NCBI GenBank assembly: GCA_022828595.1
Contig: JAKGHH010000002.1
Span: 108,001,254 to 108,065,253, forward strand
Direction: 5' to 3'
Length of the DNA stretch: 64,000 nt
Source of the DNA: Nelumbo lutea
Lineage: Eukaryota > Streptophyta > Magnoliopsida > Proteales > Nelumbonaceae
Each line of letters begins with the position of its first letter. Position 1 is the first letter of the stretch. Under the pieces are notes generated by a model, which worked only from the letters and a program-made list of their open reading frames with translations, was not told the origin of the DNA and did no database searches. Of the stretch, positions 25,161 through 38,141 are shown one piece after another. Both the position numbers and the translations under genes were made by a program.

Positions 25161-25242
25161 TGACCCACGACTTGAGCAACCACGTCCACGGGTTGTTTGG
25201 GATGATTGGATCCAATTACCCAATAAATCCAATTAATCATTT

Positions 25243-25399
25243 AAACCCTAAATTTGAAATCCCACCCTGCATTTATTTCTTTCTCTATCTTCCCAACTTG
25301 TTGCGTGTTTTGTTCTTTCGTATCCTTCCCTTCCCTATCGTTTCTTCTAGAAACCCCGGCCCTTCGTTTGCTCTGTCCTGCTGCAAACCCTAGGGTTTT
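25243..25399 (+). promoter_or_regulatory. Telo-box motifs in the CCCH-KH promoter/leader
   Basis: AAACCCTAA at 25243-25251 and a back-to-back pair AAACCCTA/TAGGGTTT at 25385-25399 match the plant telo-box. These boxes, often paired with site II motifs, mark highly expressed housekeeping genes. The second pair is probably inside or beside the 5' UTR, which is pyrimidine-rich up to the ATG. Confidence 0.5.
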
Positions 25400-25547
25400 G
25401 CTTTCTCTAGCTATCCATTTTTCCGTGGGATTTTTTTTTTTTTGCTTTTTTTAGGATTTTTGGCGATCTCTCTTTTTTCTTCCCATCACTCTCTTTTGCT
25501 TCTTTGTTCTAGCGGTTTCTTTCCGATCTCGATCTGCGCTTATTGCC

Positions 25548-28500
25548 ATGGACTTTGGAGCTGCGCGCAAGAGAGGAAGGGGTGACCCGGCTTTTAATGG
25601 CAATGGAGGAATTAAGCGTCCTAAGCAAGGTTCGTATCTGTGGTTTCTCATCATTCACTCTATTTAGCCAGTTTTTTCTAGGGTTTTTAGTCCCTTTGTA
25701 ATGTTTGTTACTCTTTGATCTTTGGGTTTTCTTTTCTTTTCATTTTTTTTTTTTTATTTTTGGGTTTGACGAAGTGGTCTAACGCTATTTTTTCAGTCTT
25801 TGCCCTTTTTTCCCTTCTCTTTTGAGGGAGTTAAATTCTCATTGAAACTCTGTTCTGATTAGTTTATGTTCTAGTGTCTTTAGGGTTTCATTTAGATCCT
25901 TCATTCTTGTATCTATTTTTTTGGGTGATAAGTTAGATTCTTGTGTCTTAAAGAGTTCTAGTATCTATTGGATGAAGCATGAGAGCATTGGAGTTTCGTA
26001 TTGTGGGAAACTTGTACGCGGGGTTGGTGTGACTTGGAGTACTTGTTTATTTCTAATTGACTGTGTCTGTAATTTTCATGCATTAAGAAAGTACTGCAAC
26101 GTGTTTACTGCTATCATCGTTATTATCATATGTGCATATGTATATTTACTTTTGCATTCTGTTGGTTCCCCCTTTTTATTTGTTTGATTGCACGAACCCT
26201 AAACCAGGGGAAATGCAATTCCATACGTTCAATTGTAGTTGAAGATATAGATTTTGAATATTTATGGTACCCCTATTTTAGCTAAATTATTTGATACCTT
26301 AGGACCATAGCCTTAACGTAGATTAATAATGATTCTCGTTCGTCGAGTATATGTGAGCAAGGATCCAATCCAACTTCTTCATAAGTGTATACGTGGTTCC
26401 AAGCTTCAGAAAAGAAGTTTTCGGATATAAATTTTGTTAAAAATTAACCTAAGAAGAATATGAAGAATCGGAAATTGCACCATTCTTCTTTGTCTCTCAC
26501 CTTCTCAGATCTGTATATGTTTGTATGGTACGAGGCAAAGCTGAAATAATTTTAACTTACTGCTTGAGAATAATAGTTATTCTGTCTTGATTCAATTTAA
26601 TATCAAATATTATTAATCTTTATAAAAGGGTAACTTTTTCTAATTATGTTAACTACTAAATAATGTTAATGCAATCATTGGATATTCATGGAGTTCCCGG
26701 ATTAATAACTCACTCGAATTTTAACTGAGGAAAAGTAATTAATGTTCTGCAACAGAAATGGAGTCCTTTACACCTGGTATAGGAAGCAAATCGAAGCCAT
26801 GCACCAAGTTTTTCAGGTTCTAATCTTAACTTATCTAAGATAAATTCTCTAATTTAATTTGTTTCTATTCCAAATGTTTACAACTATTAATAATAATTTC
26901 TTTATATCATTTTTTGTAATTAAGTACAATGTTATCAAAAGGCTAATGAATTGGTCATGTAAAGTTGTGATTACAGGTCCACACCACTTATTGCTCTAAT
27001 CAAGTTAACAAAGATTATTTGAACAGAGATAATGGTTGATATATGAGATTACAGTTGGAAAAAATCACTTGCGAGGTTGTCTAGCTCACAGGCAGTTGTA
27101 TCGGGTTATGAAAGATTTCCTCAATAAAAGTGCATATTATTCTAATAATGCCGCATTTAGTTGTTTATCAGATCTTGTGAACTCAGTTAAAGTCTTCGAT
27201 TAGTTTGGCTACCAATTAAAATACTGCTCATGAAGATAAGATATTGGACACGTGCAGAACATAAAAGAGTCAACCGGCTAAAACCTATTGCAAAATTTGT
27301 GTGCTATTACTTTAATTTCAAACTCTAAAACTGTATTTTTTTTTTGCTTATGTTGTCCTACCTGACCACACCTGATATTTCTATTTATTACTTTACCAAG
27401 TCATTCTCATATCACTTTCCAATACCCATATTCTTTTCTGTAGTTGAAGATAATAGTGCCGTGAGTTTTTACTTTCCAATAGATTACGATGCATTTTACA
27501 AAAATGCTATATTTAATGTTATCTAAAATGTGTCAACATGATAGGGGCAGTGTAATATAAACATAATATTATATTTTACTAAATGTTGAATTACTGCCGT
27601 TCACACGATATCTGCATAGTGGTGGTAATATGAATGCACTTTTTTATCAAATGATATATTAATCAACTATTGATATATGAAGACATGGAAAGCTTAATAT
27701 TTTACTTTCTTCAGTGAGTTTATGCATGTACACCATGAAAATTGTGTCCTCCATTCTTTTTGACTTATGTGTTTTACTGTGTGAGTTGTTCATTGTGTGT
27801 TGGTTTGGGAGTTGAAAATGGCTGAACAGATGGTAAGTAATATGCTCTTTCTGTTTTTTGAAAAGGTAAAAGTATTGATTGCAGGAAAAGTATACACGAC
27901 ATATACATAGGGAGGCAAAAAAAGAAACAGCCTCGACAGAAAAAGAAAAAACCTCTAGAAAAGGCCTAAACCCAATCCCACATAGCACTGTGACTAGGCC
28001 CAATTCCCAAACAAAACAACACAAAGACCTTAAAATAGGAGACCACTGAACCAGCCACAATCTGCATACAGACACATCAGAGCACACTACTAGACTAGTT
28101 GAAAGTACAAAGCACACCTTCATTCAAAAAATTGCCACAAAAGGCCTATCGAGCAATCTATCCTTTACCTCTTCTATTACTGCCTCTAGTACTGTGAAGA
28201 CCTCTATGTCTAGGTTTCTGAACCATCACATCATCAAAGAAATCCAAGAGCTTTTTGGACCATCGACAACCTGGCAGAAAATCTACATTAGTGAAGGAGT
28301 AATCAGATGAAGTGCTACCCGAATCTTGAGTCTTCTCCCGAGCTGCAAAATGAACCTGGTGGATGGGCCATAATGTTGGATTTGAACCAATCACGAACTT
28401 GGACCTCTTGCTTCTCTGCAAAAGACAAAACTTGCCAAAATCAAGGGCCTGATCCACTCATTACTCAAAACAAGGTTGGATTAGAGGAGCCATCTTTGGA

Positions 28501-31500
28501 ACACGGTCCCACCTCAAACAGCTTCATGGTTTCAGCCTTGAGACTAGACTGAGGTGAAGCTACTTCCCCGGCACACTCCCAAATAGTCAAGATAGGGCCT
28601 TTGACTTTATCTTGACAGTAGAGAAATTTCTTGACTTTATCCTTCTTTTGCTTACAAATTACTCATGTGAGAGTTTATTTTCAATTAGAACTAATCTTTA
28701 ATTAGAAGTATCTACTGGGAGCAATTTTGTGTGCCTTCTCACCTTCTTTCTGTAGAAGAAGCATCATTCTGACTCATAGTTTAACTATACTGTGAAACTT
28801 CTCTCATCACTGTTGAAATCAGTATGTTTATGCTTGTTCTGGGCATGTCATGACTATGGAAGTTATTTTAAACCCCAGCTCCAAGCTTTTCTGAGATTTG
28901 ATTTGGCCTGCATTTATTAAATGAAACAGCAAGTTGAACCAGTGATCCTTTAGCTTAACTAAGGGGAGATGTCTCATTGTCATTAGACCTGTTCATGGGT
29001 CAGGCCGGGCTTTCACTCTGTATTAACAGAATTTTCTAAGGCCCGAGTCCGAGCTCGAGCCCGAGCCCGGCCCAACCATCGGGCCTACAACTTGGGCCCG
29101 AGCATGGCCCTCATAAAAAGCCTGAAGCCTGGGCTTGGGCCCGAGCCCGAAATTTAGCCCATACTGTTAGTGGCTGAATAGAGAGAGAGATTATAAAGAA
29201 AACAATAAAAAATGTATATATTAAATTATAAATATATATTTTAATAAATATTATATTATTTATATATTTTATAAAATATATATTGCTGAGTCGGGCCGGG
29301 CTTGGGCTGGGCTTTTTTGACAAATCTCGAGCCCAGCCTGAAACACAGTTGGGCTTACTGTGTTAGGCCTGAGGTCAGGCCCGCGGGCCTAATTACATGA
29401 CCAAGCCCGACCGGGGTGCGGGCTGGACCATCGGGCTACCCGGCCCATAAACCGGTCTAATTGTCATAGCTTTGATATATTGCAGTGTTTTTCCAGTTTT
29501 GCAACTTGTTCAAAATTTACCTTTCCCAAAATACTTGTCAAAAAAAAAGTTTACCTTTCAAGTTTTGCATTTTAATATGCATTTGACAATAGGTATACAT
29601 ATTGGGTTGGGTAGGGTTGAAGTTCGATTTAGGGTTAGGGTTGAAAGGTATGAACACAACTAAACTTTGGGGTGGGTAAGGGTTGAGGCTTTGGCCAACC
29701 CATCTCAACCCAAACCTGACTTGGTATAAATGTTACACAAACATGTATTCGTAAAGGTATTTGTATATTTTGTACATCAACCATTTTAAGTTTAATGGGA
29801 AATTTTTTCAAAAGCCTAATAACTTTGCCCTTCTATATATAATAATGCTAAAACTGAATTGGCCTCAATCCTCGAGTCTTTAGGAAACAAGATCATTTGA
29901 AGTCGGGTCAATCTGATCCCAGCTTCAGGATGGGTTAAGTTTAGGGTTGGGGGTTCCACAGCTAAGGTTTGGTTAGGGTTGACCTCAACCTAACCTGTAC
30001 TGATCTGACTTGCACCCCTAATTTAATCCATGTAGTGTACACAATCTCATAGCTGTTGCTTATGTTATATTCCCTGTCAGGTGGTAGTATCTTTGTTACC
30101 TAGGTTAGAAGACCCTGGATCTGTTACACCATTCTCTGCACTTCACTAGGGCAATTTGTGTGTTAGTTGTCCAGGACTTTTGTAATACACGGTTACTCTA
30201 ATGTGTATGATTTGTTACACTTGTATAATGTAATGCCAGTTGTGTACTGTCTGTTAGTGTAGGAAAAAAATGTGTATCAGGTATAGTACTCAGGTTGGAA
30301 CTTCAAGTTTGATTCTTTTGAATCTCTATACAGTTACATTTTCTCAGTGGTTAAACAGAATATGGACTTGCATAGTTTGCAGATAATGGTAGATAGAAGT
30401 CATTTATTTTAGACATAATAATGTGCCATATAATTTAGACATGACGAGGACACAGCTGGACATGTGTTGGCACCACTGAACATGTATCCACTATCCAGGT
30501 ATTACAGATAATAGCTGAGTTATGTCAGTCTTTTAAAAGCACTAGGGCATTTTGTGCCGTAGGCACAAGGTGAGGTGCATGCCTTTTTGAAGCGAGATAC
30601 AAATTTTTCAAAAAAAAATTGAAAAAAATAAAAAATGCAAAACAAAGTAAAAATTCAAAATAAATCAATAAAATATTAATATTAGTATATTAATTAAAAA
30701 TGGAAACCGTAATTAAAAAAAACACTAACATAACATAAAAAGCATCAAAATGAAAATGCAAAAGTAATATAAGAGAACTGTATGTCTTGGTCCTGGGGTA
30801 ATTTGGATGAATTTATGAAGTGGAACCAGGTTCCTGTTGCTTTGCGACCTATTCTTATTTCTCTTATCTCCAAAGAAATGGAGTAAACTTGATTGAAGTT
30901 AAATAAAGAAATGTGATGTTTTAATAATCACACCTGTATTTTTATTAATGGTGAATAGTATTTAGCCAGGTATAAATGGTTTGGTGTCAATTGTAACTCC
31001 TTTCTCCATAAAGAATTTTGACATCGACTGTCTCACTAGTTGGACAATATTGAGATAGTTGGCCATGTGGAGTTATTTATATTTAATCATGAGAACAAAT
31101 AGTTGCCCTTTGACGTGTATTTTTCAGAGCAATATTGTAAGACTCGATCAGATTTGGAGCATGACAGTTAGCCTGTTCAAACTGTAAAAGCTGTTATTTA
31201 ACTGGGACCTGAAAAAGTCACTGGGTAATGAGTCAACCATCCGTTCTGACCTGTCTTAGAACGCTGTTTCAGAGCATCACCAGCCCCAATTTGTTTAAGT
31301 TCTTCATATGGTTGCCCTGCTGACATAAACTTGTCTGTATGTATTAAGTTGTTTCAACCAAGTGCATATTTTGGGATGTGTTCTCTGCTGGAACATTGGC
31401 ACATAGTGATGTTGTTTATGAATTTCTTGCTCGACTGCATGCATCTGTTAGTACACGCTATCGTGTATCGTGTATGTACTATTTTTGTGCTGTGTCTGAT

Positions 31501-32638
31501 CGCCTTTTTTCTGCTTGTGTAGGTCTTTTTTGTTTTTTATTTGTTTCTTTGTTGTAGTTATTATTTGTGTGCATTTAGAATTAGACATGCCGGTTTGGCC
31601 CTACCAATTGGCTGCTGCACTGTAGAATTGAATATTAAATTACTTGTTAGGTGTTTGTGTCTCAGTTCTTAAGAAAATGACTTTAATTGCATAATCCTCC
31701 TGATCTCTTACTATTAAAAAAAGAGTCCAGATAACCTGTCTCTATTTTAGAAATTAAGTTGTCTATAAATTTTTATAGCATTCTTGGAACTGTTGCACTC
31801 ACTCTCTCTCTTCAACAATTATTGTGCTCTAATTCGTGGTTTCACTTCTAACGTCTCCTGCAGCACTGCGGGATGCCCATTTGGTGAGGGTTGCCACTTC
31901 CTACATTATGTTCCTGGTGGAATAAACACGGTGGCTCAAATGACCAACTTGGGCAACCCAGCTATTCCGTCCTCAAGAAATCCAGTGCCCCCGCCACATG
32001 TTCCTGATGGTGTTTCTCCCTCAACTGTGAAGACTCGCATGTGTAACAAATTCAACACGGCTGAAGGATGCAAATTTGGGGATAAATGCCATTTTGCCCA
32101 TAGCGAGCGGGAGCTTGGCAAGCCCAATGCCAATGCCCCATCCCAAGAGGATCCCCGCATCATGGGACTGATGTCAGGCAGGTTAGCTGGCCGACTTGAG
32201 CCCCCACCCCCGGGCATCACCGCTGCAGCGAGCTTCGGTGCCTCTGCAACTGCTAAGATTAGTGTTGATGCTTCCCTTGCTGGTGCAATAATCGGAAAAG
32301 GAGGTGTGAACTCAAAGCAGATATGTCGCCTGACAGGCGCCAAGCTCTCCATAAGGGAGCACGAATCAGATCCTAACCTGAGAAACATCGAGCTCGAGGG
32401 TACCTTTGATCAGATCAAGCAAGCCAGCACAATGGTCCGTGAGCTGATTGTGAACGTTGGTTCAATGGCAGCAGCAGCCGCCCAAGTGAAGGCCCAAGCC
32501 GCACCAGCGGCACCTGCTGTGCCACCAAGCAACTATAAGACGAAGCTGTGTGAGAACTTTTCAAAGGGCTCCTGCACATTTGGGGATCGATGTCACTTTG
32601 CTCATGGTGCAACTGAGCTTCGCAAACCTGCAATCTGA
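25548..32638 (+). CDS. CCCH zinc finger and KH domain RNA-binding protein
   Basis: Coding exons: 25548-25629, 26756-26816, 31864-32638. Introns are GT-AG and the total is 918 nt, giving 305 aa. The start has a good context (GCCATGG) and no upstream ATG in the leader. Domains: basic N terminus with KRGRGD and KRPKQ; CCCH finger 1, residues 43-62 (CTKFFSTAGCPFGEGCHFLH); finger 2, 108-127; KH domain about 178-246 with its GKGG loop at 192-195; Ala/Pro-rich linker; finger 3, 277-295 (C-x7-C-x5-C-x3-H). This matches the small plant CCCH-KH group (Arabidopsis C3H36 and C3H52 type; the three-finger form resembles rice relatives). The family binds RNA and is nuclear or cytoplasmic; the target is unknown. 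Intron 1 splits the basic region and intron 2 (5.05 kb) cuts inside finger 1. The large intron holds transposon insertions but both splice sites are intact. Confidence 0.93.
27840..28660. other. Unidentified insertion-like segment in intron 2
   Basis: This block has higher GC than the rest of the intron and two overlapping frames on the minus strand (28123-27659 and 28457-28158) and one on plus (28307-28552). None resembles a known protein. A TTTTTTGAAAAGGTAAAA motif at its left edge is reminiscent of retroelement tails in plants. Likely a decayed retroposon; boundaries are uncertain. Confidence 0.35.
28984..29459. mobile_element. hAT-type MITE in CCCH-KH intron 2
   Basis: The left end TAGACCTGTTCATGGGTCAG and the right end (complement TAGACCGGTTTATGGGCCGG) are inverted repeats. 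A perfect 8-bp target duplication ATTGTCAT lies at 28976-28983 and 29460-29467. GC-rich CCCGAGCCCGAG-type subterminal repeats flank an AT core. Intact 8-bp flanks indicate a hAT-class insertion into the intron. No coding capacity. Confidence 0.88.
29590..30025. repeat. GGGTTGGGTAGGGTT-rich relic
   Basis: The stretch begins near TTGGGTTGGGTAGGGTTGAA and ends near ACCTAACCTGTACTGATCTG then TTGCACCCCTAA. It looks like the decayed GC-rich ends of another TIR element around an AT-rich core. No target duplication was recognised. Confidence 0.4.
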
Positions 32639-35600
32639 ACACTGTTTCCCTGTTCTTTTTCCCTCCCAATCTGGGGACGAGCTCTTAGGCTATAGTTGTA
32701 GTAGTAATGGGAGAATGGTTTGAGGATTACTTGTTAGATGAGACTGTGTGGTAGTTAAAAAACATTGCCTGTTCAGCAAATTATTCTTTTCATCTTCGTT
32801 CCGTACCGATACTAAGTAATTTCACGGGTTCACCCTTAAAAATTACACTATTAAGAAGGTGGGCTCTTTGGTCTTAAAAGCCTGCCATGTTAAAAAGCCA
32901 CTGTGCAATGTCAACTCAGTGAATAGTAGCCACAAACGCCTAAGATTGTAGCCGCAGTGGAGTCGAATGTTTTTCTTGAACGGGTCAGTCTTGATGCACC
33001 AAAGTGGGTTACACAAAGGTTGGAAATTTCGTACGTATCGTTTCGGGGGCGTGTAGGCAATGCAGTGGCCAAAGTGATTCTGGTTCCATTTCCATGTCGT
33101 TTTTAAGCCACAACAGAAAATAACTAAATACTTGTCATCACGACGAAAAGAAAGAGTATAAATTGCTGGATGAGATTTCTAATTTCACACGTCCGGGTAA
33201 CGCATGCGTGTAGCCCCCGTATGACTTGGCAGAAGTTTATTTGCAATCAATACTCTTTTAGTCGAAGACACAAACAAGGTTCAAAAAAATCTTTACGTAT
33301 CGGGAGCAGGGGGTGGAGGAACCTTAAGCCGCCCTTTAAATTGGATTTGAGAAAAAAATGAAAAAACAAAAAAACAATACCAATACTGTTCGATAATTAG
33401 AACCTTGGACACAAACGGACTTGTATTGTTATTGCTTTTTCTTTGATCCATGACCCCCAACCCTGATATAGGTGAGATTTGATCCCAAGTCTCCGTTATA
33501 ATCAGCAGGATAACCAGTTGGCATGTGAAGACCCGAGTTTGTTAATGTGTCATGTGCAAGAAGTTAGATCTTTTTCAAATAACTAAGGATTTTCCCTTTC
33601 CACTTGCCATTCAAGTCGGTTCAAAATAATTCGTTACATATCATTGCTGAGCAAGGTTTGAAGTTTTAGAAATACAAGGTACATCGGAAAGACAATTTTA
33701 AGAGACGCATTGAAATACGCTTTGGATACACAAATACTGACAAAAAATTAATATATGTATAAATATGTTAGGAAATTCAAATATATTCTAAAAATATATT
33801 ACTAAAAATAATTTTATGTTTTAAATGACTGTAAATAAGTTATTTAAATGTAAAAATCCATATTTACAATCATTTAATTGTAAATAATTACAATTAATAA
33901 CTGTTGAAAAATGATGGAATAAATAAAATGTGAAAAAAAACTAAAATATGAATGTGTATACATCAATTTTCAAATAACCAATATAACTGTTATGTGTGTA
34001 CATCAATTTATATTAATATTTATTAGTATATAAATTTTAATAATTAATTCTAGCATTTATTAATAAACATCCATCAAAAAAAGAGAAAAGTTACTTAAAA
34101 ATAATAATGTACATGACCATAACAAACAAATGGGTGGATGTCTTATAGTTTTGAAAAACCTAGTGACTAATGTTTGAATCTTGCTATTCTTTAAAGTTCG
34201 TAGTTTTTTATAATGACAGAACGAAATTAACGTGACATAATCATTATTTAGCGGAGTTAATGAGAGAGTATCATTAATTAGTGGAATTAATAAAAGAATT
34301 CGAATTAGGCACTAAAATTCAAATTTAAATTTAAAGTAGGAGTAATTGACCAATTAATGAGAGAAAAGTAAGAATTAAATATAGAAGTAATTAAAGAGAT
34401 TAATGAATGAAGGGCACCCAAAAAAAATCAAGTGCATTGGGTTGTATTGGACTGTTTCAGGCCTATATTGGTGCCATACATATGAAAAGAAATGGAATGG
34501 ATGTTTTCTACACGCTCCACATATCGGGCTCTTGTTGGAATATTACGCATCAGCCGGTACGGCCCGATACGTTGCAAAATTTTGAACCTTATTGCGGGAA
34601 ACTGTTGTTTGATTACCTAGAATCAATGAATTATTTTTTAAGTTTTTTATTTCAAGCATTTATACGGTGAGTTTGGCATAACAATGAGACGAGCTCTTTT
34701 GTGGAAAAATGGAGGCTTTTTCTCTATAATTTCTTGGCCCGCCCCGTAAACCCGGCCCAACCCAGCTCACAAATTTCTAAGCCTGGGCTTAGGTTTTTGT
34801 GAGCAAGCCCCCCGATTCGAGCGCACGTCAAACTCAGAAACTTCTGGGTCGGGCTTGGGCCCAACACTTCAAGCCTGGCCCAGGCCCATCCAATAATATA
34901 ATATATACTTAGTATTTTATATCTTATATTTATATTATATTTTATATATTAACACATGTGCCAATACATGGGTCAATTTAATTATTAGGCATGGCTTAAT
35001 TTGGCTTCTATAATTTTATAGATGTAGGCAACGCTTTCATTCCCACTCTTGAACGATGTGGACTTGAAACAACAGTCAATAGTGATGCAGAGAGCTTCTA
35101 AGTTAATGTAGATGACTTAAAGAGAGAGATTCAACTGTACAAGTCAATCCTTTTACATGGATATAAATATGCAGAGAGCTTCACTCTAATTCCAACTGAC
35201 GGAGTTGGAAATGACGACATCCGTGAGAGAGAGGGAATGGAAGAGAGAAGAGAGTCGTCGCACAGAATCGGAAATGACGACAGAAACAGGAAACTCGATG
35301 GTGGAGGATATCGGCGAAGAAACTCGATGATGATAGAGCAGGAGGAAGAGTGCCGTTGCTTTTTACACCGATGGGCAGTTTGATAGATTTTTACATAAAA
35401 AAAAAATCAACGTATAAAATACATCAATTATTCATGTAAAAATCTTTCAAAATATAGTTTTACACCGGTCTTCGATATTTCTTTACACCCATCCAAATGA
35501 CTGCAAAACTGGACCAGAGTGTAAAAGAAGAACGAACCGAGATTTACAGTACAATGTGCAATACTTTTCATGTATTATATATTAATACATGTAAGACCCA

Positions 35601-35693
35601 TCCCTAGCCAGCAGGATGCCTTGACCGGACCCATGATGAGCCCTAGACTCATGAAGCCAAACCCATATTGGGATAAGGCTTAGGTGGTGGTGG
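32639..35693. other. 3' flank of CCCH-KH gene and gene-free DNA
   Basis: 32639-32900 should hold the 3' UTR. Beyond that no gene is supported. 34545-34590 ends GCAAAATTTTGAACCTT and resembles the right end of the 62304 MITE family. 34735-34900 is a GGCCC-rich relic. 35095-35540 contains repeated GCAGAGAGCTT and TTTACACC motifs of unknown origin. Confidence 0.45.
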
Positions 35694-36245
35694 TAGAGGT
35701 GTAAATCGGGCCATCCCCTGAGATAATTTTGGAGGTCGGCCCGGAACAGCCCACGACCCAAGCCTGTGTGGGTCCATGCTGTGCCTCAGGCCGGGCTGGT
35801 CTGTGGGCCAGGCCGAGCCATAGATTGGGCCAAAGCTATTTATTTAAAAAATTAAAAAAACTTAAAATTTTAAGTTTATATGAATTTTGATATATGCAAT
35901 TGCTTATATACAATAATTAAATAAATTAATATAATAAAATTAAAAACAATTGTTAATTTTATTAATATATTATATATAATATATATAAATATATAAATGT
36001 ATTATACATAAATATATATAAATAATATATATGGGCTGTGCCAGCATGCGGGTCACGTGTGACACAACCCACTTAGTTGTACCATGCCAGTCTGGCCTGC
36101 GAACCGAAAATCCCAGGCCCAGCATAACCCCATGATCATGCCGGGCCTGACACGACCCACATACCATCATACCGGACCGATCCAAAATCAAAATCAAGCT
36201 AGACTGTACTGGGCCACGGGCAGTATGGCCCGATTTACAGCTCTA
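35694..36245. mobile_element. hAT-type MITE, family A copy 2
   Basis: The left end TAGAGGTGTAAATCGGGCC and right end (complement TAGAGCTGTAAATCGGGCC) are inverted repeats. A perfect 8-bp target duplication GGTGGTGG lies at 35686-35693 and 36246-36253. The GGGCC-rich ends and AT-rich core match the copy at 7431-7949. No coding capacity. Confidence 0.88.
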
Positions 36246-36981
36246 GGTGGTGGTGAGGACGATGATGATGGTTGGCACTTCTAGTTTTTCCCAGTCAAGT
36301 TACGGCCTGTCTATCAATTAACAAGTCTGTCAAAGAAAAGATTCTTATTATTGATACTAGTACCCACCGTTTTTCATGTATGTTAGAGGCAAATGGGGGC
36401 GTGTGAAAACATTATTCACTCTACATGAAAGTGTACTGTGACTATACTTTATGATTTCACCTGACCTCAACTTCCATAAAACCGTGACCCTTTGGTTTCT
36501 TGGCCTCAATTCCTTAATCAATCTGCTGCTGCTGCATTTCCTTCTCTACGCTGTGTCTGTAAAAGATTTTTGTTCATGATTCGACTTAAGCGTTACGGTT
36601 ATCTGTTATCGTTAGGGGTTATTCGAACCGTGGGTTTATTTTTCAAATAAAATCAATATTATATTAATTTCTAGAAAAGCAGTAATTAAAACTGAATCGA
36701 AGCTGATCGATTAAGCGGTTGACTGGTTTAGTTAATTGTCGTTTTTTAGTTTTTTATATTTATAATAAAAAAATATAAATATATAATAAAAATTAAAAAA
36801 AAATATATATATATTATTATATTTTAAATAATAAATAACTCATTATATATTATAAATATATACAATGTATAATTATTAATTTATAATATATAAAAAATAT
36901 AAAAATATATATAATATATAGAAACATATGTATACCAATTGGTTCGATTAACTGCCAATTTTCTATATTAATTAATTGAAA
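36246..36981. other. Gene-free AT-rich stretch
   Basis: The stretch 36750-36960 is almost pure A/T with TATATA runs. It is flanked by AACCG/CGGTT motifs (36715-36725, 37010-37070) that look like the ends of another decayed MITE. No gene seen. Confidence 0.4.
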
Positions 36982-37299
36982 TTAAACCGATACCTTCATT
37001 TTTTTAAAAACCGAACCGACCAATTTTATTAACCAAATTTTCGGTTCTATTTCTTGGTTCGGTTCAGTTTCCCTAGATATGGTTTGGCATCTCCACAAAA
37101 TCTTTACACTTTTCTGAAGAATTCTGATGTGTAGAAGAGAATCACTTTCCATGATAATGGAAGTGCATTGAACTTCGGTAGCAAGCTTGTGGGCCTCCAG
37201 GGCAGCCCACATTTTGATGAAGTGTTTTACCAGGCAAAGGGCTGGTTTTATCGGTGATTTTGTGCTACAAACGAAGTGGCTTATGTTTTTTAAGTACAA
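36982..37299 (-). pseudogene. LINE RNase H-like fragment, minus strand
   Basis: The minus-strand frame contains MWAALEAHKLATEVQCTSII followed by MESDS. This is the Glu/Asp pattern of the RVT_3-type RNase H tail of plant LINEs (AE.WA...A...G, ..ESDS). It is a short fragment in opposite orientation to the LINE at 37760-38141. Confidence 0.6.
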
Positions 37300-37759
37300 A
37301 ACAATGTCTATATATACTTGCCACTACTAGCATGTAAGCTTCTGTGTGGACAAATGTCTCAAAAATACTTATCATGCTTTGATGGTGTCAGTTGACCAGT
37401 TTACCTGGTCGGCCGGCCCGGTTTGAGTCATTGATCCTTGATGGCAAGCCGGCCCCATGACTTCGATCCATTTGTATGACAAATTAGATGCTTTTGTTGA
37501 TGTATTATTATTCTTCATGACAAAGCTGACACCAACATGGAATAGTACTAAATGGTAAGTGGAACCTTTCTTGACCCCACCTTCTTGTTCTTTTCTATGA
37601 TCGATTCTTTGGTCTGTTAGTTGCCTTGAAAGAACCTTCATAATCAACTGAAGTTCAAACTAAAGTTTGACAGTGGTGGATGCTGGCCATTTTGTCTATG
37701 GATTTTTCTTGGAGATGGAAGCAGACAAGCAGTTTCTATGTTACCTTTGAAGCATGCCC

Positions 37760-38141
37760 ACCTGAAGGGTAGCTAATTGGGAGAGAGAGAGAGATCGCCC
37801 AAACAGATTGTTCCTTTACTAAGCAAATATGGAAAGTGATAGATCTGTCTCCTAAGGTCGCGGAGGTGTGCGATCTCAATATAATGGATTGGTGGATTAA
37901 AATAAGCAAAGGAAAAGAAGGAATATGTGTACAAGAGAGAAAAAAATCATTTGTATTTTATGGGAAATATGGAAAAATAGAAATCAGAAAGTGTTCAAGA
38001 AAGTAGCTGCCCCACTCCAATTACTTATTGACAAGGCCCTCAATCTGTTTAGGGAAGACAATGAAAAAGCATTTGGAGACCAATATTGACAAATTGGATA
38101 AAACATGGAAGACAATTATTTGGAAATCTCCTAATATCGAT
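37760..38141 (+). mobile_element. LINE fragment (zinc-binding tail), 5' part
   Basis: The plus-strand translation runs through an ICTREKKIICILWEIWKNRN-like stretch and KVFKKVAAPLQLLIDKALNL, the C-terminal zinc-binding region of plant LINE RTs. It is interrupted after ATATCGA at 38140 by the Gypsy element, and continues at 47281 into an RNase H region. Frames are broken in places. Confidence 0.65.
38009..38140 (+). repeat. Left copy of the 132-bp insertion-flank duplication
   Basis: The 132-bp block starting GCCCCACTCCAATTA and ending CCTAATATCGA recurs at 47149-47279 with 5 substitutions and one 1-bp gap by eye. A normal LTR-element target duplication is 5 bp, so this is something else (see findings). 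Confidence 0.9.

Larger units (their letters stand above)
26817..31863 (+). other. Intron 2 of the CCCH-KH gene, 5 kb
   Basis: The donor AG|GTTCTA at 26817 and acceptor CTCCTGCAG ending at 31863 join finger 1 in frame. The intron contains a hAT MITE (28984-29459), an unidentified denser segment at about 27840-28660 with minus-strand frames, and GGGTT-rich relics at 29590-30010. There is no sign of a nested gene. Confidence 0.8.

Noticed and set aside
27659..28123. 154-codon minus-strand frame inside CCCH-KH intron 2
   Set aside because: Cys/Phe/Val-rich, no recognisable domain, and inside a probable decayed retroposon; not supported as a nested gene.
32000..32388. Minus-strand frame opposite the CCCH-KH exon 3
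   Set aside because: It is the shadow of a GC-rich coding exon whose plus-strand frame carries the zinc fingers and KH domain.
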